Positions 39,703 through 48,938 of a DNA stretch of 64,000 nt are shown here, one piece after another. The first letter of the stretch is position 1, and each line of letters opens with the position of its first letter. Source of the DNA: JBEVOS01 sp964564595 (GTDB lineage: Bacteria > Pseudomonadota > Alphaproteobacteria > Caulobacterales > Aquidulcibacteraceae); contig CAZMCA010000002.1 in the NCBI GenBank assembly GCA_964564595.1, positions 1-64,000 of the forward strand, given 5' to 3'. Made by a program: the position numbers and the translations under genes. The notes under the pieces were generated by a model. The model had not been told where the DNA came from. It ran no database searches and saw only the letters and a program-made list of their open reading frames with translations.

Positions 39703-41159
39703 GCCGCCACGCGCGTTGCGATGTACGCTTCCAGCCGCGCGACATCTTCCGCGGTCGCGCGCAAGCCCGCCTTCGTGCGCCGCCAGAGCACGTCTTCCGC
39801 CGTCCGCGCCCATTCGTGCGCAACAAGGTAATCGACCTCGCGCGCGCTGAGATCGCCGCCGAACGTTTCGCCGAGCCCGTTCGCGCCTTCGAAGATCTTC
39901 CCGGCCCGCACGCCATAGGCCCGCGTCAGCCGCGCCGCGTGGCTTTCGCTCAAGAACGGGTGCGCCGCGCGCAACGTCTCGGCCTGCGCGCCGATTTCAT
40001 CGCGCGCAAATCCGCCGCCCGGCAAGGCTTCTTCGTGCGTCCAACGCCGCCGCTTCGAAGCTGGCAGATGATTGCTCAGCGACGCGAGTGCGCTTTCCGC
40101 GAGCTTGCGATAGGTCGTGATTTTTCCGCCGTAGATCGAGAGCAGCGCCGCGCCCGCATTGTCCATCGAGAGCACGTAGTCGCGCGTCACTTCCTGGGCC
40201 TTTGACGCGCCATCGTCGTAGAGCGCCCGCACCCCGGAATAGGTCCAGACCACGTCTGCAGATGTGATCGCTGCACGGAAGTACTCGCTCGCCGCACCGC
40301 AAAGATAGGCGATCTCCTCCGCGCCTGCCGAGACGCGCGCGGCATCGCCGTCAAATTCCTGATCCGTCGTTCCGATCAGCGTGAAGTCGCCCTCGAATGG
40401 AATCGCGAAAACGACACGCCCGTCGCTTTGCTGAAAGATGTAAGCTTGCGGGCCATCGAAGAGCTTGCGCACCACGATGTGGCTGCCTTGCACGAGGCGC
40501 ACGCCTGCGCGCGGCTCAGCGCCTACGCGCGCGATCACATCATTCGCCCACGCGCCCGCGGCGTTCACCAGCGTGCGCGCCTCCACACTCTCACCGCCGC
40601 CAAGATCGAGCGTCCAGCTCGTCTCACCGCGCTTGGCGCCGTGCAGTTTCGTACGCGTGCGGATCACGGCGCCGCGCTCGGCCGCATCGATCGCATTGAG
40701 CACCACGAGGCGCGCATCATCGGTCCAGCAATCGGAATAGCTGAAGCCTTTTGCATAACTCGGCTTGAGCGGCGCGCCCGCTTCGTCCTTCGCGAGATCG
40801 AGAGCGCGCACGCGCGGAAAGCTTTTGTTGCCGAGCGCATCGTACAGCAGCAGGCCGGCCGCCAGCATCCAACGCGGGCGCAGCCCCTTGTGGTGCGGCA
40901 GCACGAAACGAAGCGCGCGCACGTTGTGCGGCGCAATGCGCGCCAGCACTTCGCGCTCAAGCAAGGACTCCCGCACCAGCCGGAAATCGTAGTGCTCCAG
41001 ATAGCGCAACCCGCCGTGGATCAGCTTGGTGGATGCAGAAGACGTCGCGCCCGCAAGATCGCCCTGCTCGACGAGCAGCACCGACCAGCCGCGCCCGGCC
41101 GCGTCGCGCGCGATGCCCGCGCCATTTATGCCGCCGCCGATGATCGCGATGTCGTACAT
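39699..41159 (-). CDS. glpD: Glycerol-3-phosphate dehydrogenase (FAD, aerobic)
   Basis: 486-residue membrane-associated flavoprotein that oxidises glycerol 3-phosphate to dihydroxyacetone phosphate and feeds the quinone pool. The dinucleotide-binding motif is MYDIAIIGGGINGAGIARDA; RYLEHYDFRLVRESLLERE and TLIGTTDQEFDGDA are typical GlpD blocks. The start ATG 41159 precedes the Rossmann motif directly; the only longer in-frame start is a TTG at 41195. The ribosome site is weak. It forms the glycerol pathway with the convergent glpK. Confidence 0.96.
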
Positions 41160-41222
41160 CACGCAACGCTTCGGGGAAGCCGCCGCCCCAGTCAACCAAC
41201 AGCCGTCAGCCGCGTCGCCGCA

Positions 41223-42675
41223 TCACGCAGAGGTCAAGATGCGCCGCACCTCGGCGTAGGGATCGTCAATCACGCGCGAAGCCGGCGCATCGAACGCCAT
41301 CGTGGCGCGGCGCGTTGCGTCATAGGCCGGCCAATGCGGCAGGCCCTCTGCGTTCGGATCACCTGTACGCGCGAAATTAGTCCAAGACAGGCTCGCGGCC
41401 TCGCCGAGCGCCAACGTTTCGGGCGCATCGCCAAGCAGCAGCGGCGCGTTCGCCGCGTTGTGAAACACGAACGGGATCTCCACCGTGTGCGGCGCGCGCA
41501 TGATCCAATCGCTCACCGCCGCACCGCGATCCCAGCGATATGCATAGACTGGCGCTGCGTTCTGCGCGGCCTTGCGCTCGGCGAGCTGCGTTGAGCCGAT
41601 GAACGCAAAGCTCGCGCTGGTCACGTCGGTATAAAGATAGCGCGGCGCATCGTCTGGATGTTCGGTGCGGAAGGCGGCCATCAGCGCGTCCGTGCGCGCG
41701 CCCGCGATCGGGCGCAAACGCTCCGCAACTTCCGCCGCCGTCATGTTCGGCCACCAGGGCTGGCCAACGACGTAGAGCGTCTGCTCNNNNNNNNNNNNNN
41801 NNNNNNNNNNNNNNNNNNNNNNNNNNNNNNNNNNNNNNNNNNNNNNNNNNNNNNNNNNNNNNNNNNNNNNNNNNNNNNNNNNNNNNGCCCGGCCCGCTCT
41901 GCACGATCGCTTTGTGGAAGAGTCCGTGCGCCGCCGGCATCGCCATCAGCGCCGAAACCTTTGCGCCGCCGCCCGATTGGCCGAAGATCGTGACGTTGCC
42001 CGGATCGCCGCCGAACGCCGCGATATTGTCTCGCACCCATTCGAGCGCGGCCACGCAATCGAGCTGCCCGGCATTGCCGCTCTGCGCGTAAGGCTCACCC
42101 CCGATATCGGCGAGATGCAGATAGCCAAACACATTCAAACGATGGTTGACGGTGACGACCACGACGTCGCGATGGCGCGCGAGGTTGGCGCCGTTATAGG
42201 CCGGCCAAGAGCCTGAGCCGTAATTGAAGCCGCCGCCGTGAAACCACACCATCACCGGGCGCGCGCCGCGCCGTGCCGGCGTCCACACATTGAGAAAGAG
42301 GCAATCCTCGCTCTGGCGCGCGCGATCGTCGGCGCTTGAAAACACTTGGCCGAGCGCCGCGCCAATCGCGGGCGGATACGCCGCCGCCGATCCCCCGCTC
42401 GCAAGCTGCATCGACGATGCGCCGAGCGCCACCGCATCGATTTCCGTGCGCGAGCGCGGCGGCGCTTGCGGCGCCATGAACCGCAGCGGCCCCACCGGCG
42501 GCGCGCCGTAACGCACGCCGAGGAACGCCTGCACCCCGTTTTCCAGCGCCACGCCGCGCAACGGCCCGAGCGTCGTGCGCACCGCGGCAGTCCGCCCGCT
42601 CGGTTGCGCGGTCGCGCACGCCGTGAGCGCCAACGCGCCCGTTGTCAGCAAAACGCCGCGGCGGGAGATCAGCAT
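41223..42675 (-). CDS. Type-B carboxylesterase, Tat/lipoprotein-like signal, split by gap 2
   Basis: Alpha/beta-hydrolase of the carboxylesterase type-B family, closely related to its upstream neighbour. The N-terminus MLISRRGVLLTTGALALTAC carries a twin-Arg-like SRRGVLL and a lipobox ending at Cys 20, suggesting a membrane-anchored exported enzyme. The nucleophile motif is GQSGGG, preceded by EDCLFLNVWTP and HGGGF. Reading stops at VQSGPG at the N run and resumes with EQTLYVVGQPWWPN, so about 85 residues are missing by comparison with the neighbour. The C-terminal end carries the typical LSWTNFARTGDPNAEGLPHWP. Probably intact in the organism. Confidence 0.88.
41787..41886. other. Scaffold gap 2 (100 N)
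   Basis: Exactly 100 N inside the esterase gene. The flanks are not duplicated. Alignment with the neighbouring esterase suggests that about 255 bases are really missing. Confidence 0.95.
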
Positions 42676-42685
42676 CGCGCCGGCC

Positions 42686-44305
42686 CTAGCTTTGCAGCAC
42701 TTGCCGGACGCGCCCGAGCGGATCGCTCACGACGCGCGGCGTTACGTCGAACAACATCGTCTGGCGCCGGCGCGTTTCGTAAGCAGGCCAGTTCGGCAGG
42801 CCTTGCGCGTTCGGATTGCCGGTCTTCGCGAACGCGATCCACGCGTTGGACATTTGATCGGCCAGCGCGCGCGGCGCAGGCCCTGTGCCGACGAACACTT
42901 CTGCCTTGTCGATATTGTCGAACATGAACGGGATATCGAGCGTATGCGGGCTCTTGAACACGCCGCCGCCAACGGGCGTATCCCACACCAGATTGTACAT
43001 GTAGACCGGCGCGCGGCGTTGGCGCGCTTTGTTCTGCGCCAGCGTCACCGAGCCGATGAACATCGTCGATGCGGTTTGCGCGGCGTTGAACAGATAGGTC
43101 GGCGAATAGTCGGGAAACTCCGCGCGCAACGCAGCGATCAGCGCATCGGCCTTGGCGCCGTGCTGCTGCGTGACGCGCGTACGCATGTCCTCTTCCGTGA
43201 GCGTGCCCCACCACGGCGCGCCAGTGTTGAAGAGCGACATCTCATCCTTGTTCCAGCCAATGAGGATCGGCACGTCCGCCGAGATCGCGGGCGCATCGGG
43301 CACGAACGGATCACGCGGCAACACCGCGCCATCGACAACGGGCGAGAGCCTGAAGCCCATGCTGCCCCCGCCCGCACGGCCGGCGCCGGCGAGAATATCG
43401 TCAGCCGTCATCGCCGTCAGCGCGGCGACGTCCGTCGCGCCCAGCGCTTGCATGACGCTTTGCGTGTTCGCGCGCGCCGCGGTTTGCGCCACGCCCTGCA
43501 GCCCGGGGCCGCTCTGGATGATCGCTTTGTGGAAGAGCCCGCGCGCCGAAGGCATCGCGCACAGCGCGGAGACTTTGGCGCCGCCGCCGCTTTCACCCAT
43601 GATCGTGACGTTGCCCGCGTCGCCGCCGAACTTGTCGGCGTTGTCGCGCACCCATTCGAGCGCGAGCACCAGATCGAGCATACCGGCGTTGCCGCTCTGC
43701 GCATAGTCCGCGCCGCCCACGCCCGAGAGATCGAGATAGCCGAACACGTTGAGACGGTGGTTCACGGTGACGACCACCACGTCTCCGCGGCGCGCGAGGT
43801 TTGCGCCATCGTAGAGCGGCCACGCGCCCGAGCCGTACGCAAAGCCCCCGCCGTGCAGCCACACCATTACAGGGCGGCGCCCCTCGGTGGTTGAGGGCGT
43901 CCACACGTTCAGGAACAGGCAGTCCTCGTTGTCCTGATTGATCTCGGACGATGCGGGGAAAATCGTGTGCAGCGCTGTCGCGAAATCTGTCGGCGGATAC
44001 GCCGTTGCGCCGCCAACAAGTTGCATCGCCGGCGCGCCGTAGCCGAGCGCGGCGCGCGTTTCTGTCCATGCGGCGGGCCGTTGCGGCGGCTTAAAGCGGC
44101 CTGCGCCGATTGGCGGCGCTCCGTAACGCACGCCCTTGAAGGTATGGATCGCGTTCTCAACCAGGCCTTGGATGGGGCCGTTCGAGGTGCGGATCAGCGC
44201 GGTCGGCGTTGGCGCCGCCGCCCACCCCGCCCCGCTCGCCAGAACCGCGCCAGCCGCGCCCGCCTGCAACATCGCGCGCCGGCTCACTTGGTGAAAGCCT
44301 CCCAT
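42686..44305 (-). CDS. Type-B carboxylesterase with Tat signal
   Basis: 539-residue exported esterase. The signal is twin-arginine style (VSRRAMLQAGAAGAVLASG) without a lipobox Cys, so it is probably periplasmic or secreted. The catalytic Ser is in GESGGG, preceded by EDCLFLNVWTP and HGGGF; the acid lies in the WNKDEMSLF region and the His in FKSPHTLDIPFMF. GGGAGGGAAG supports ATG 44305. The paralogue starts 10 bases after its stop. Substrates are carboxylic esters of unknown type; the adjacent monooxygenase gene suggests xenobiotic or terpenoid breakdown, as inference. Confidence 0.92.
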   Translation of the reverse strand: MGGFHQVSRRAMLQAGAAGAVLASGAGWAAAPTPTALIRTSNGPIQGLVENAIHTFKGVRYGAPPIGAGRFKPPQRPAAWTETRAALGYGAPAMQLVGGATAYPPTDFATALHTIFPASSEINQDNEDCLFLNVWTPSTTEGRRPVMVWLHGGGFAYGSGAWPLYDGANLARRGDVVVVTVNHRLNVFGYLDLSGVGGADYAQSGNAGMLDLVLALEWVRDNADKFGGDAGNVTIMGESGGGAKVSALCAMPSARGLFHKAIIQSGPGLQGVAQTAARANTQSVMQALGATDVAALTAMTADDILAGAGRAGGGSMGFRLSPVVDGAVLPRDPFVPDAPAISADVPILIGWNKDEMSLFNTGAPWWGTLTEEDMRTRVTQQHGAKADALIAALRAEFPDYSPTYLFNAAQTASTMFIGSVTLAQNKARQRRAPVYMYNLVWDTPVGGGVFKSPHTLDIPFMFDNIDKAEVFVGTGPAPRALADQMSNAWIAFAKTGNPNAQGLPNWPAYETRRRQTMLFDVTPRVVSDPLGRVRQVLQS

Positions 44306-44440
44306 CTTCCCTCCCCGTTTGCGCGGTATTCGAGCGCGCTTTCCGGCCGCGCTGGCGGCGGCCTTATGGTTAACCAAAAGTTTCTAAGGCGCCCCTAAGG
44401 GAAGGCAAGCGGCGACGGGCGCGGGCAGAACCAAGATTCC

Positions 44441-44456
44441 GTGACGGCAGCGTCAC
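44441..44456. promoter_or_regulatory. Inverted repeat between esterase and monooxygenase genes
   Basis: GTGACG (44441-44446) GCAG CGTCAC (44451-44456), enclosed by CCAAG (44431-44435) and CTTGG (44463-44467). It lies 44 bases beyond the monooxygenase stop and 136 bases upstream of the esterase start, so it may be an operator for the esterase genes or a weak terminator. Confidence 0.4.
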
Positions 44457-44499
44457 GACATACTTGGAATTCTGTCGCGAGCCCGTCGCAAAAACGTGA

Positions 44500-45708
44500 T
44501 CAGTCCGTCTTCGGCCCGCGCCCCATCGCGGCGAGGATTTGCGGCGAGATGTTCTCTTCGCCCTTCTCCTCGATGTGCTGGGCGATGCGCGCGCCGACAG
44601 CCATCATCGCTTGCGGCATGACGGCGGCGCGGTTGTCGCGCGTCCATTCAAGCGAGGCTTGCCGGTTGGTGTTCGCGTCCTGGAATTTCGGCGCGACGTA
44701 GCGCGCGAACAGCTCGTAGGACTTCTTCGTGTTTTCGAAGTCGGCCCAATTGTGCGCGAGTTGCAGGAACGCGCCGAACCCGCCGGACTGCTCCTTCAAC
44801 CGTTCCATCTGCGCGATCGCATCGTCGGGCGTTCCGACAACAGCCATGCCGTTCGCCGTCACAGCGTCTACCGGATCCCCGCCTGCTTCGGCGCCAAGCG
44901 GCAACGCCGCGACTTCGCGGAAATAATAAAGCCACTTCTCAAGCCCAAATCGCACGTTCTCACGCGCTTTCTCACGCGTCTCGGCAATGTGAATTGGCCC
45001 GACCAAACGCCACGCCGCGCGTTGCACGCTGGTGGCGTTGGACTTCGCCATTTCCTCGGCAATCGCCCAGTTGGAGGACAGCGCGTTGAAGCCGCCCGTG
45101 GACGTCGCGCCCAACGAAAGCAGGCCTAAACCGTGCTTTCCGGCCGCACGCGCGCCAGTTGGCGAGACTTGACTTGCAACCGCGATCTCAACGCTCGGGC
45201 GCGAGTACGGCGTCAGGTGCAACCGCGCTTCGTTGAGCTCGAACCATTCTGTCTTTGCCGTAACCGTCTCGCCGCGCAGCAATTGCACGAGCACGTCGAG
45301 CGCTTCGTCCATCCGATCGCGCTGCTTGGCGATCGGAATGCCCATCATGTACGCGTCCGACGGCAACGCGCCGGGGCCGACGCCGAACATCACGCGCCCA
45401 CGCGTGATGTGATCGAGCTGATTGATGCGCTCGGCCAACATCAAAGGATGGTGATAAGGCAGCGACGAAACGCCCGTGCCCAGCCGGATATGCTTGGTTC
45501 GCTCCGAAGCGTGCGCGATAAATAATTCCGGGCTCGCGATGATCTCGTAGCCGGCGGAATGGTGCTCGCCGATCCAGGCCTCATCGTAACCGAGACGATC
45601 CATCCACTGGATCAGCTCAAGATCACGCTCGAGCGCGAGCGTCGGATTTTCGTCCGTTGGGTGAAACGGCGCGATGAAGGCGCCAAACCGTAGCTTTGAC
45701 CCGACCAT
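44500..45708 (-). CDS. LLM-class flavin-dependent monooxygenase
   Basis: 402-residue bacterial-luciferase-like protein, close in style to proteins annotated limonene 1,2-monooxygenase. N-terminal RFGAFIAPFHPTDENP, the LDHITRGRVMFGVGPGALP barrel strand block, YDEAWIGEHHSAGYEI and GLLSLGATSTGG are present; the two-component FMNH2-using chemistry is known for the family. GAGGGAGG lies about 10 bases before ATG 45708. It is divergent from TBDR 4 and upstream of the esterases on the same strand. The substrate is not fixed by sequence. Confidence 0.9.
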   Translation of the reverse strand: MVGSKLRFGAFIAPFHPTDENPTLALERDLELIQWMDRLGYDEAWIGEHHSAGYEIIASPELFIAHASERTKHIRLGTGVSSLPYHHPLMLAERINQLDHITRGRVMFGVGPGALPSDAYMMGIPIAKQRDRMDEALDVLVQLLRGETVTAKTEWFELNEARLHLTPYSRPSVEIAVASQVSPTGARAAGKHGLGLLSLGATSTGGFNALSSNWAIAEEMAKSNATSVQRAAWRLVGPIHIAETREKARENVRFGLEKWLYYFREVAALPLGAEAGGDPVDAVTANGMAVVGTPDDAIAQMERLKEQSGGFGAFLQLAHNWADFENTKKSYELFARYVAPKFQDANTNRQASLEWTRDNRAAVMPQAMMAVGARIAQHIEEKGEENISPQILAAMGRGPKTD

Positions 45709-45901
45709 TGTATTTTTGCCTCCCTCGGGCCGCTTCAGTAGTTGCCGCTACGTATCCGGCTTGACCGGTTAGTAGCCCATACTACACGTTCCGGCCGCCT
45801 TAGCGGCCGCGGCTGCGCGCCCATCGCTGAGGGTAAAGCACCTGTTAAGGGCGCGCGCCATACACGAACGGCCCCGACGCCGTCGGATTGGGGGAAATTG
45901 A
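45709..45901. promoter_or_regulatory. Divergent promoter region, monooxygenase and TBDR 4
   Basis: 193 bases between two divergent genes. It contains CCGCTACGTATCCGG (45745-45759), a possible -35 TTGACC immediately after it, an imperfect GTAG/CTAC dyad around 45771-45785, and a perfect 7-base-pair hairpin CGGCCGC-CTTA-GCGGCCG (45792-45809) in the leader of TBDR 4. The CGCTACGT(A/C)TCC core matches the element upstream of TBDR 3 at 11 of 12 positions in the same orientation to the gene. Confidence 0.5.
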
Positions 45902-48538
45902 ATGAACATCCAGAGATTGATGCTGCTCTCGTGCGCCACGACGGCGCTGGTCGGCGGCATGGCCGGCGCGGCCCAAGCGCAAGATTCCAGCGGCGGCATC
46001 GATGAGATCGTCATCACGGCCGAAAAGCGCGAAGCCAGCATCCAGGACGTCCCGGTTGCGGTATCTGCGTACACGGCCGAGACGCGCGACCGCCTTGGCG
46101 TCAACACCGTGGACGATCTCGCCCGCGTCACGCCTTCGCTCAGCTACACCAACAACGACCGCCTGACGCTCCGCGGCGTCGGCCGCCGCACCAACGCGAT
46201 CGGCACCGATCCGTCCGTGGCGCTCTATTCCGATGGCGTCTTCTCCAACTCGATGGCCGACGCCTCGACCCCCTCGCTCTTCATCGCGCGGACCGAAGTT
46301 CTGCGCGGCCCGCAGGGCACGCTCTATGGCCGCAACTCGATCGGCGGCGCGCTGAACGTGATTTCGCGCCGGCCCTCCGATGAGTTCGAAGGCGAGATCC
46401 GCGCCACCGTCGCCGATTACGACTCCCGCTCGCTGTTCGCCCGCGTCAGCGGACCCGTCACGGACAGCTTCCGCTATGCGATCGGCCTTGGCCTTGAGCA
46501 GCGCGGCGAAGGCTTCATCGAAAACCTCGGCTCGGGCGGCGACACGGCCGATGTCGAGCGCGTGTTCTATGACGCGCAGTTCGAAGCCGATCTCGGCGAG
46601 AACATCGTGGCCCGCGTGACGCTGCGCAGCGTCAATTGGGACGACAATTTCGGCAACGGCAACACGCTCACCAGCGTCATCTCGCCGTACGACACGACCT
46701 CGATCGTGAACCCGGAAGTGCCGCTCTATTATAACCCGACGCTCGGCTTTGCCGGCATCAACCCGTCGGTTGGCGATCCCTACTTCGTCAGCTCGAACCG
46801 CGATGCGCGCGGCCAGCTCAGCGACCACTTCCGCGTCAACGCGGACGTGACCTGGGACGCCGACGCCGTGACGGTGCGCTATCTCGGCGGCTATCAGGAG
46901 TATTCGTACTTCACCAACCCGCTCGGCGGCGACACCGACGGCACGAACCAAACAGCGCCGCGCGATATCATCGTTCCGATCGGCACGCCCACGGGCCTGC
47001 CCGCGCCGCTCAACCTCACGCCGGGCACGTACACGGCCGTTGGCGCGTCGACCAACTTCGTTCCATTCTACACGGAATCGCAGACCTGGTACTCGAACGA
47101 GATCAACATCTCGTCGAACGGCGATGGCCCGGTGCAGTGGATCGCCGGTCTTTATCAATACCATCAGGACTACGCGCAACCGACGGGCGGCCAAGTGCTG
47201 AACGATCCGCGCGTCGTCGCGCCGTACGACACGCGCTCGCTGCTCACGCTCGGCACGACCGGTTTGCAGCTTTCCTCGGCCAATCCGAATGCGGACTTCG
47301 TTGAGTATGGCGGCGAACTTGAAGTCGATAGCTACGCGGCGTTCGGCCAAGTCGATTGGGAAATGGCGCCCGGCCTCACCGCCACGGTTGGCCTGCGCTA
47401 CACGATGGATGAGAAGCAAGGCTTCGACACCTATCGCGTGGTTGCGCGCAACACCGCGACGACGACTCTCGCTAGCATCCTCAGCGGCGGCCTCATCCCG
47501 CTGACGACCGCGCAGAACCTCGCGTTCGACATCACCACGCTCGCGGTGTGCGGCTCGCTCTCCTACGACGATCTGACGGCGGTTCTGCCGCCGACGCTCG
47601 ATCCGCTCGGCGGCGGCTGCGCCCCGGCGCTCGGCGTCACCCAAAACCCGGGCGGCGGTCTGCGCCGCAATCTCTCGGGCGATTGGGACGCGACGACCGG
47701 CACGGTCGCGCTGCAATGGGAGCCGAACAACGACCTCAACTTCTACGCCCGCTACTCGCGCGGCTATAAGTCGGGCGGCTGGCTGGCCGGCTCGGGTCTG
47801 ATCGCCAACCCGTACGCCGATGCTGAATCGGTCGACGCGTACGAAATCGGCGCCAAGACCCGCTTTGGCGACGCCTTCCAGCTGAACACCTCGGTGTTCT
47901 TCAACCAGTACGAAGGCTACCAGCAGCCGAACGCCGTGCTGAACAATGTCGGCTCGACGACGACCCAGTTCCTCAACCTCGACGGCGAAGCCTTCGGCGT
48001 CGAAATCGAGGCGCTCTGGGCCCCGGTTGAAGGCCTCGAGCTGATGGCGAACTACGCCTATCTCGACACCGAGATCACGGGCGCGCCGTTCCTTCTGGAT
48101 AACACCGACCCGACGGCCGTCGCCCCCGGCGCCCGCCGCGCGACCAATGTCGGCGCCAACTGGAACCAGAACGTCATCGGCAATCGCCTGCCGCAGACCC
48201 CGGAGCAGAAGTACACGCTTGGCGCGACCTACACCTACGGGTTCGCCAGCGGTGCGAGCCTCAGCGCCGTCGGCCTCTACACCTATACCGACGACATGCA
48301 GGCCACGATCTTCAACAACCCGATCTACACCTCGCCCTCGTTCGAGAACGTCGACTTCCGCCTCATCTTCAACGATGCGAGCGACGCCTTCACGATCATC
48401 GGCTTCGTGAAGAACGCGCTGGACGAGGTCGGCTACCAAAGCTCGACGGGCGGCACCCCGACGGCGGTCGGCTCGCGCCGCACCGTGCTCCTCAACTACC
48501 CGCGGACGGCGGGCGTGGAGCTCCAGTTCCGCTTCTAA
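45902..48538 (+). CDS. TonB-dependent receptor 4
   Basis: 878-residue outer-membrane receptor of the iron-complex-type group. The signal peptide MNIQRLMLLSCATTALVGGM ends near AAQAQ; the TonB box is IDEIVITAEKRE. The plug has QDVPVAVSAYTAE, NDRLTLRGVGRRTNAIG and RGPQGTLYGRNSIGGALNVIS; the barrel includes YARYSRGYKSGGW and ends GVELQFRF with terminal Phe. Start ATG 45902 follows GGGGGAAATTGA. It is paralogous to TBDR 5 directly downstream, with its own terminator between. It resembles receptors usually found with aromatic or steroid catabolism genes; ligand unknown. Confidence 0.94.
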   Translation: MNIQRLMLLSCATTALVGGMAGAAQAQDSSGGIDEIVITAEKREASIQDVPVAVSAYTAETRDRLGVNTVDDLARVTPSLSYTNNDRLTLRGVGRRTNAIGTDPSVALYSDGVFSNSMADASTPSLFIARTEVLRGPQGTLYGRNSIGGALNVISRRPSDEFEGEIRATVADYDSRSLFARVSGPVTDSFRYAIGLGLEQRGEGFIENLGSGGDTADVERVFYDAQFEADLGENIVARVTLRSVNWDDNFGNGNTLTSVISPYDTTSIVNPEVPLYYNPTLGFAGINPSVGDPYFVSSNRDARGQLSDHFRVNADVTWDADAVTVRYLGGYQEYSYFTNPLGGDTDGTNQTAPRDIIVPIGTPTGLPAPLNLTPGTYTAVGASTNFVPFYTESQTWYSNEINISSNGDGPVQWIAGLYQYHQDYAQPTGGQVLNDPRVVAPYDTRSLLTLGTTGLQLSSANPNADFVEYGGELEVDSYAAFGQVDWEMAPGLTATVGLRYTMDEKQGFDTYRVVARNTATTTLASILSGGLIPLTTAQNLAFDITTLAVCGSLSYDDLTAVLPPTLDPLGGGCAPALGVTQNPGGGLRRNLSGDWDATTGTVALQWEPNNDLNFYARYSRGYKSGGWLAGSGLIANPYADAESVDAYEIGAKTRFGDAFQLNTSVFFNQYEGYQQPNAVLNNVGSTTTQFLNLDGEAFGVEIEALWAPVEGLELMANYAYLDTEITGAPFLLDNTDPTAVAPGARRATNVGANWNQNVIGNRLPQTPEQKYTLGATYTYGFASGASLSAVGLYTYTDDMQATIFNNPIYTSPSFENVDFRLIFNDASDAFTIIGFVKNALDEVGYQSSTGGTPTAVGSRRTVLLNYPRTAGVELQFRF

Positions 48539-48938
48539 GCGGCCTTACCAAATCTCTCCCCTCGGGGCGCGTTCCTTCGGGAACGCGCCCCATTTTGTAT
48601 CAAGGTCCGGGAACGCTCTTCGAAGCGCGCCCCATTTTTGTTTGCGCCATACCGCGCGTTCGAAGAAATTGTAGTCCCTGAGCGCTGCCGCCCGACCCAT
48701 TTTTCCCGAAAACGCTACGGAAAGGTGCGGTTACCGATGCGGCGGCGCCACGCCGGCGCCATGAATGCGACACGTCGCCGCCAAGCGCGTTGACAGCTTC
48801 CCGAGGCTACTGCACGTTCGAGGAAATGACACAGCGTCACCCAGTGACGCGTGCCGGAACTGGTTTGAAGCGCCGCGAAGCGCCCCGCCGGGACCGACAA
48901 GAACAAGGCCGAATTGGCCGAGTACGGGGAGAGAGAAC
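48539..48938 (+). promoter_or_regulatory. Intergenic region upstream of TBDR 5
   Basis: 400 bases with no gene. It contains the TBDR 4 terminator, a decayed second copy of that terminator (GGAACGCTCTTCGAAGCG and CGCGCCCCATTTTTG, about 48609-48641), the element AACGCTACGGAAAGG at 48711-48725, and GGGGAGAG just before ATG 48939. Between 48740 and 48925 I see nothing definite. Confidence 0.5.
48564..48596 (+). terminator. Rho-independent terminator after TBDR 4
   Basis: A perfect 12-base-pair stem GGGGCGCGTTCC (48564-48575) / GGAACGCGCCCC (48580-48591) with a stable TTCG tetraloop is followed by ATTTTG, 25 bases after the stop. Confidence 0.92.

Noticed and set aside
45845..48439. 864-codon open frame on the minus strand opposite TBDR 4
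   Set aside because: Antisense shadow with no recognisable domain; the plus strand encodes a complete TBDR with signal peptide and terminal Phe.
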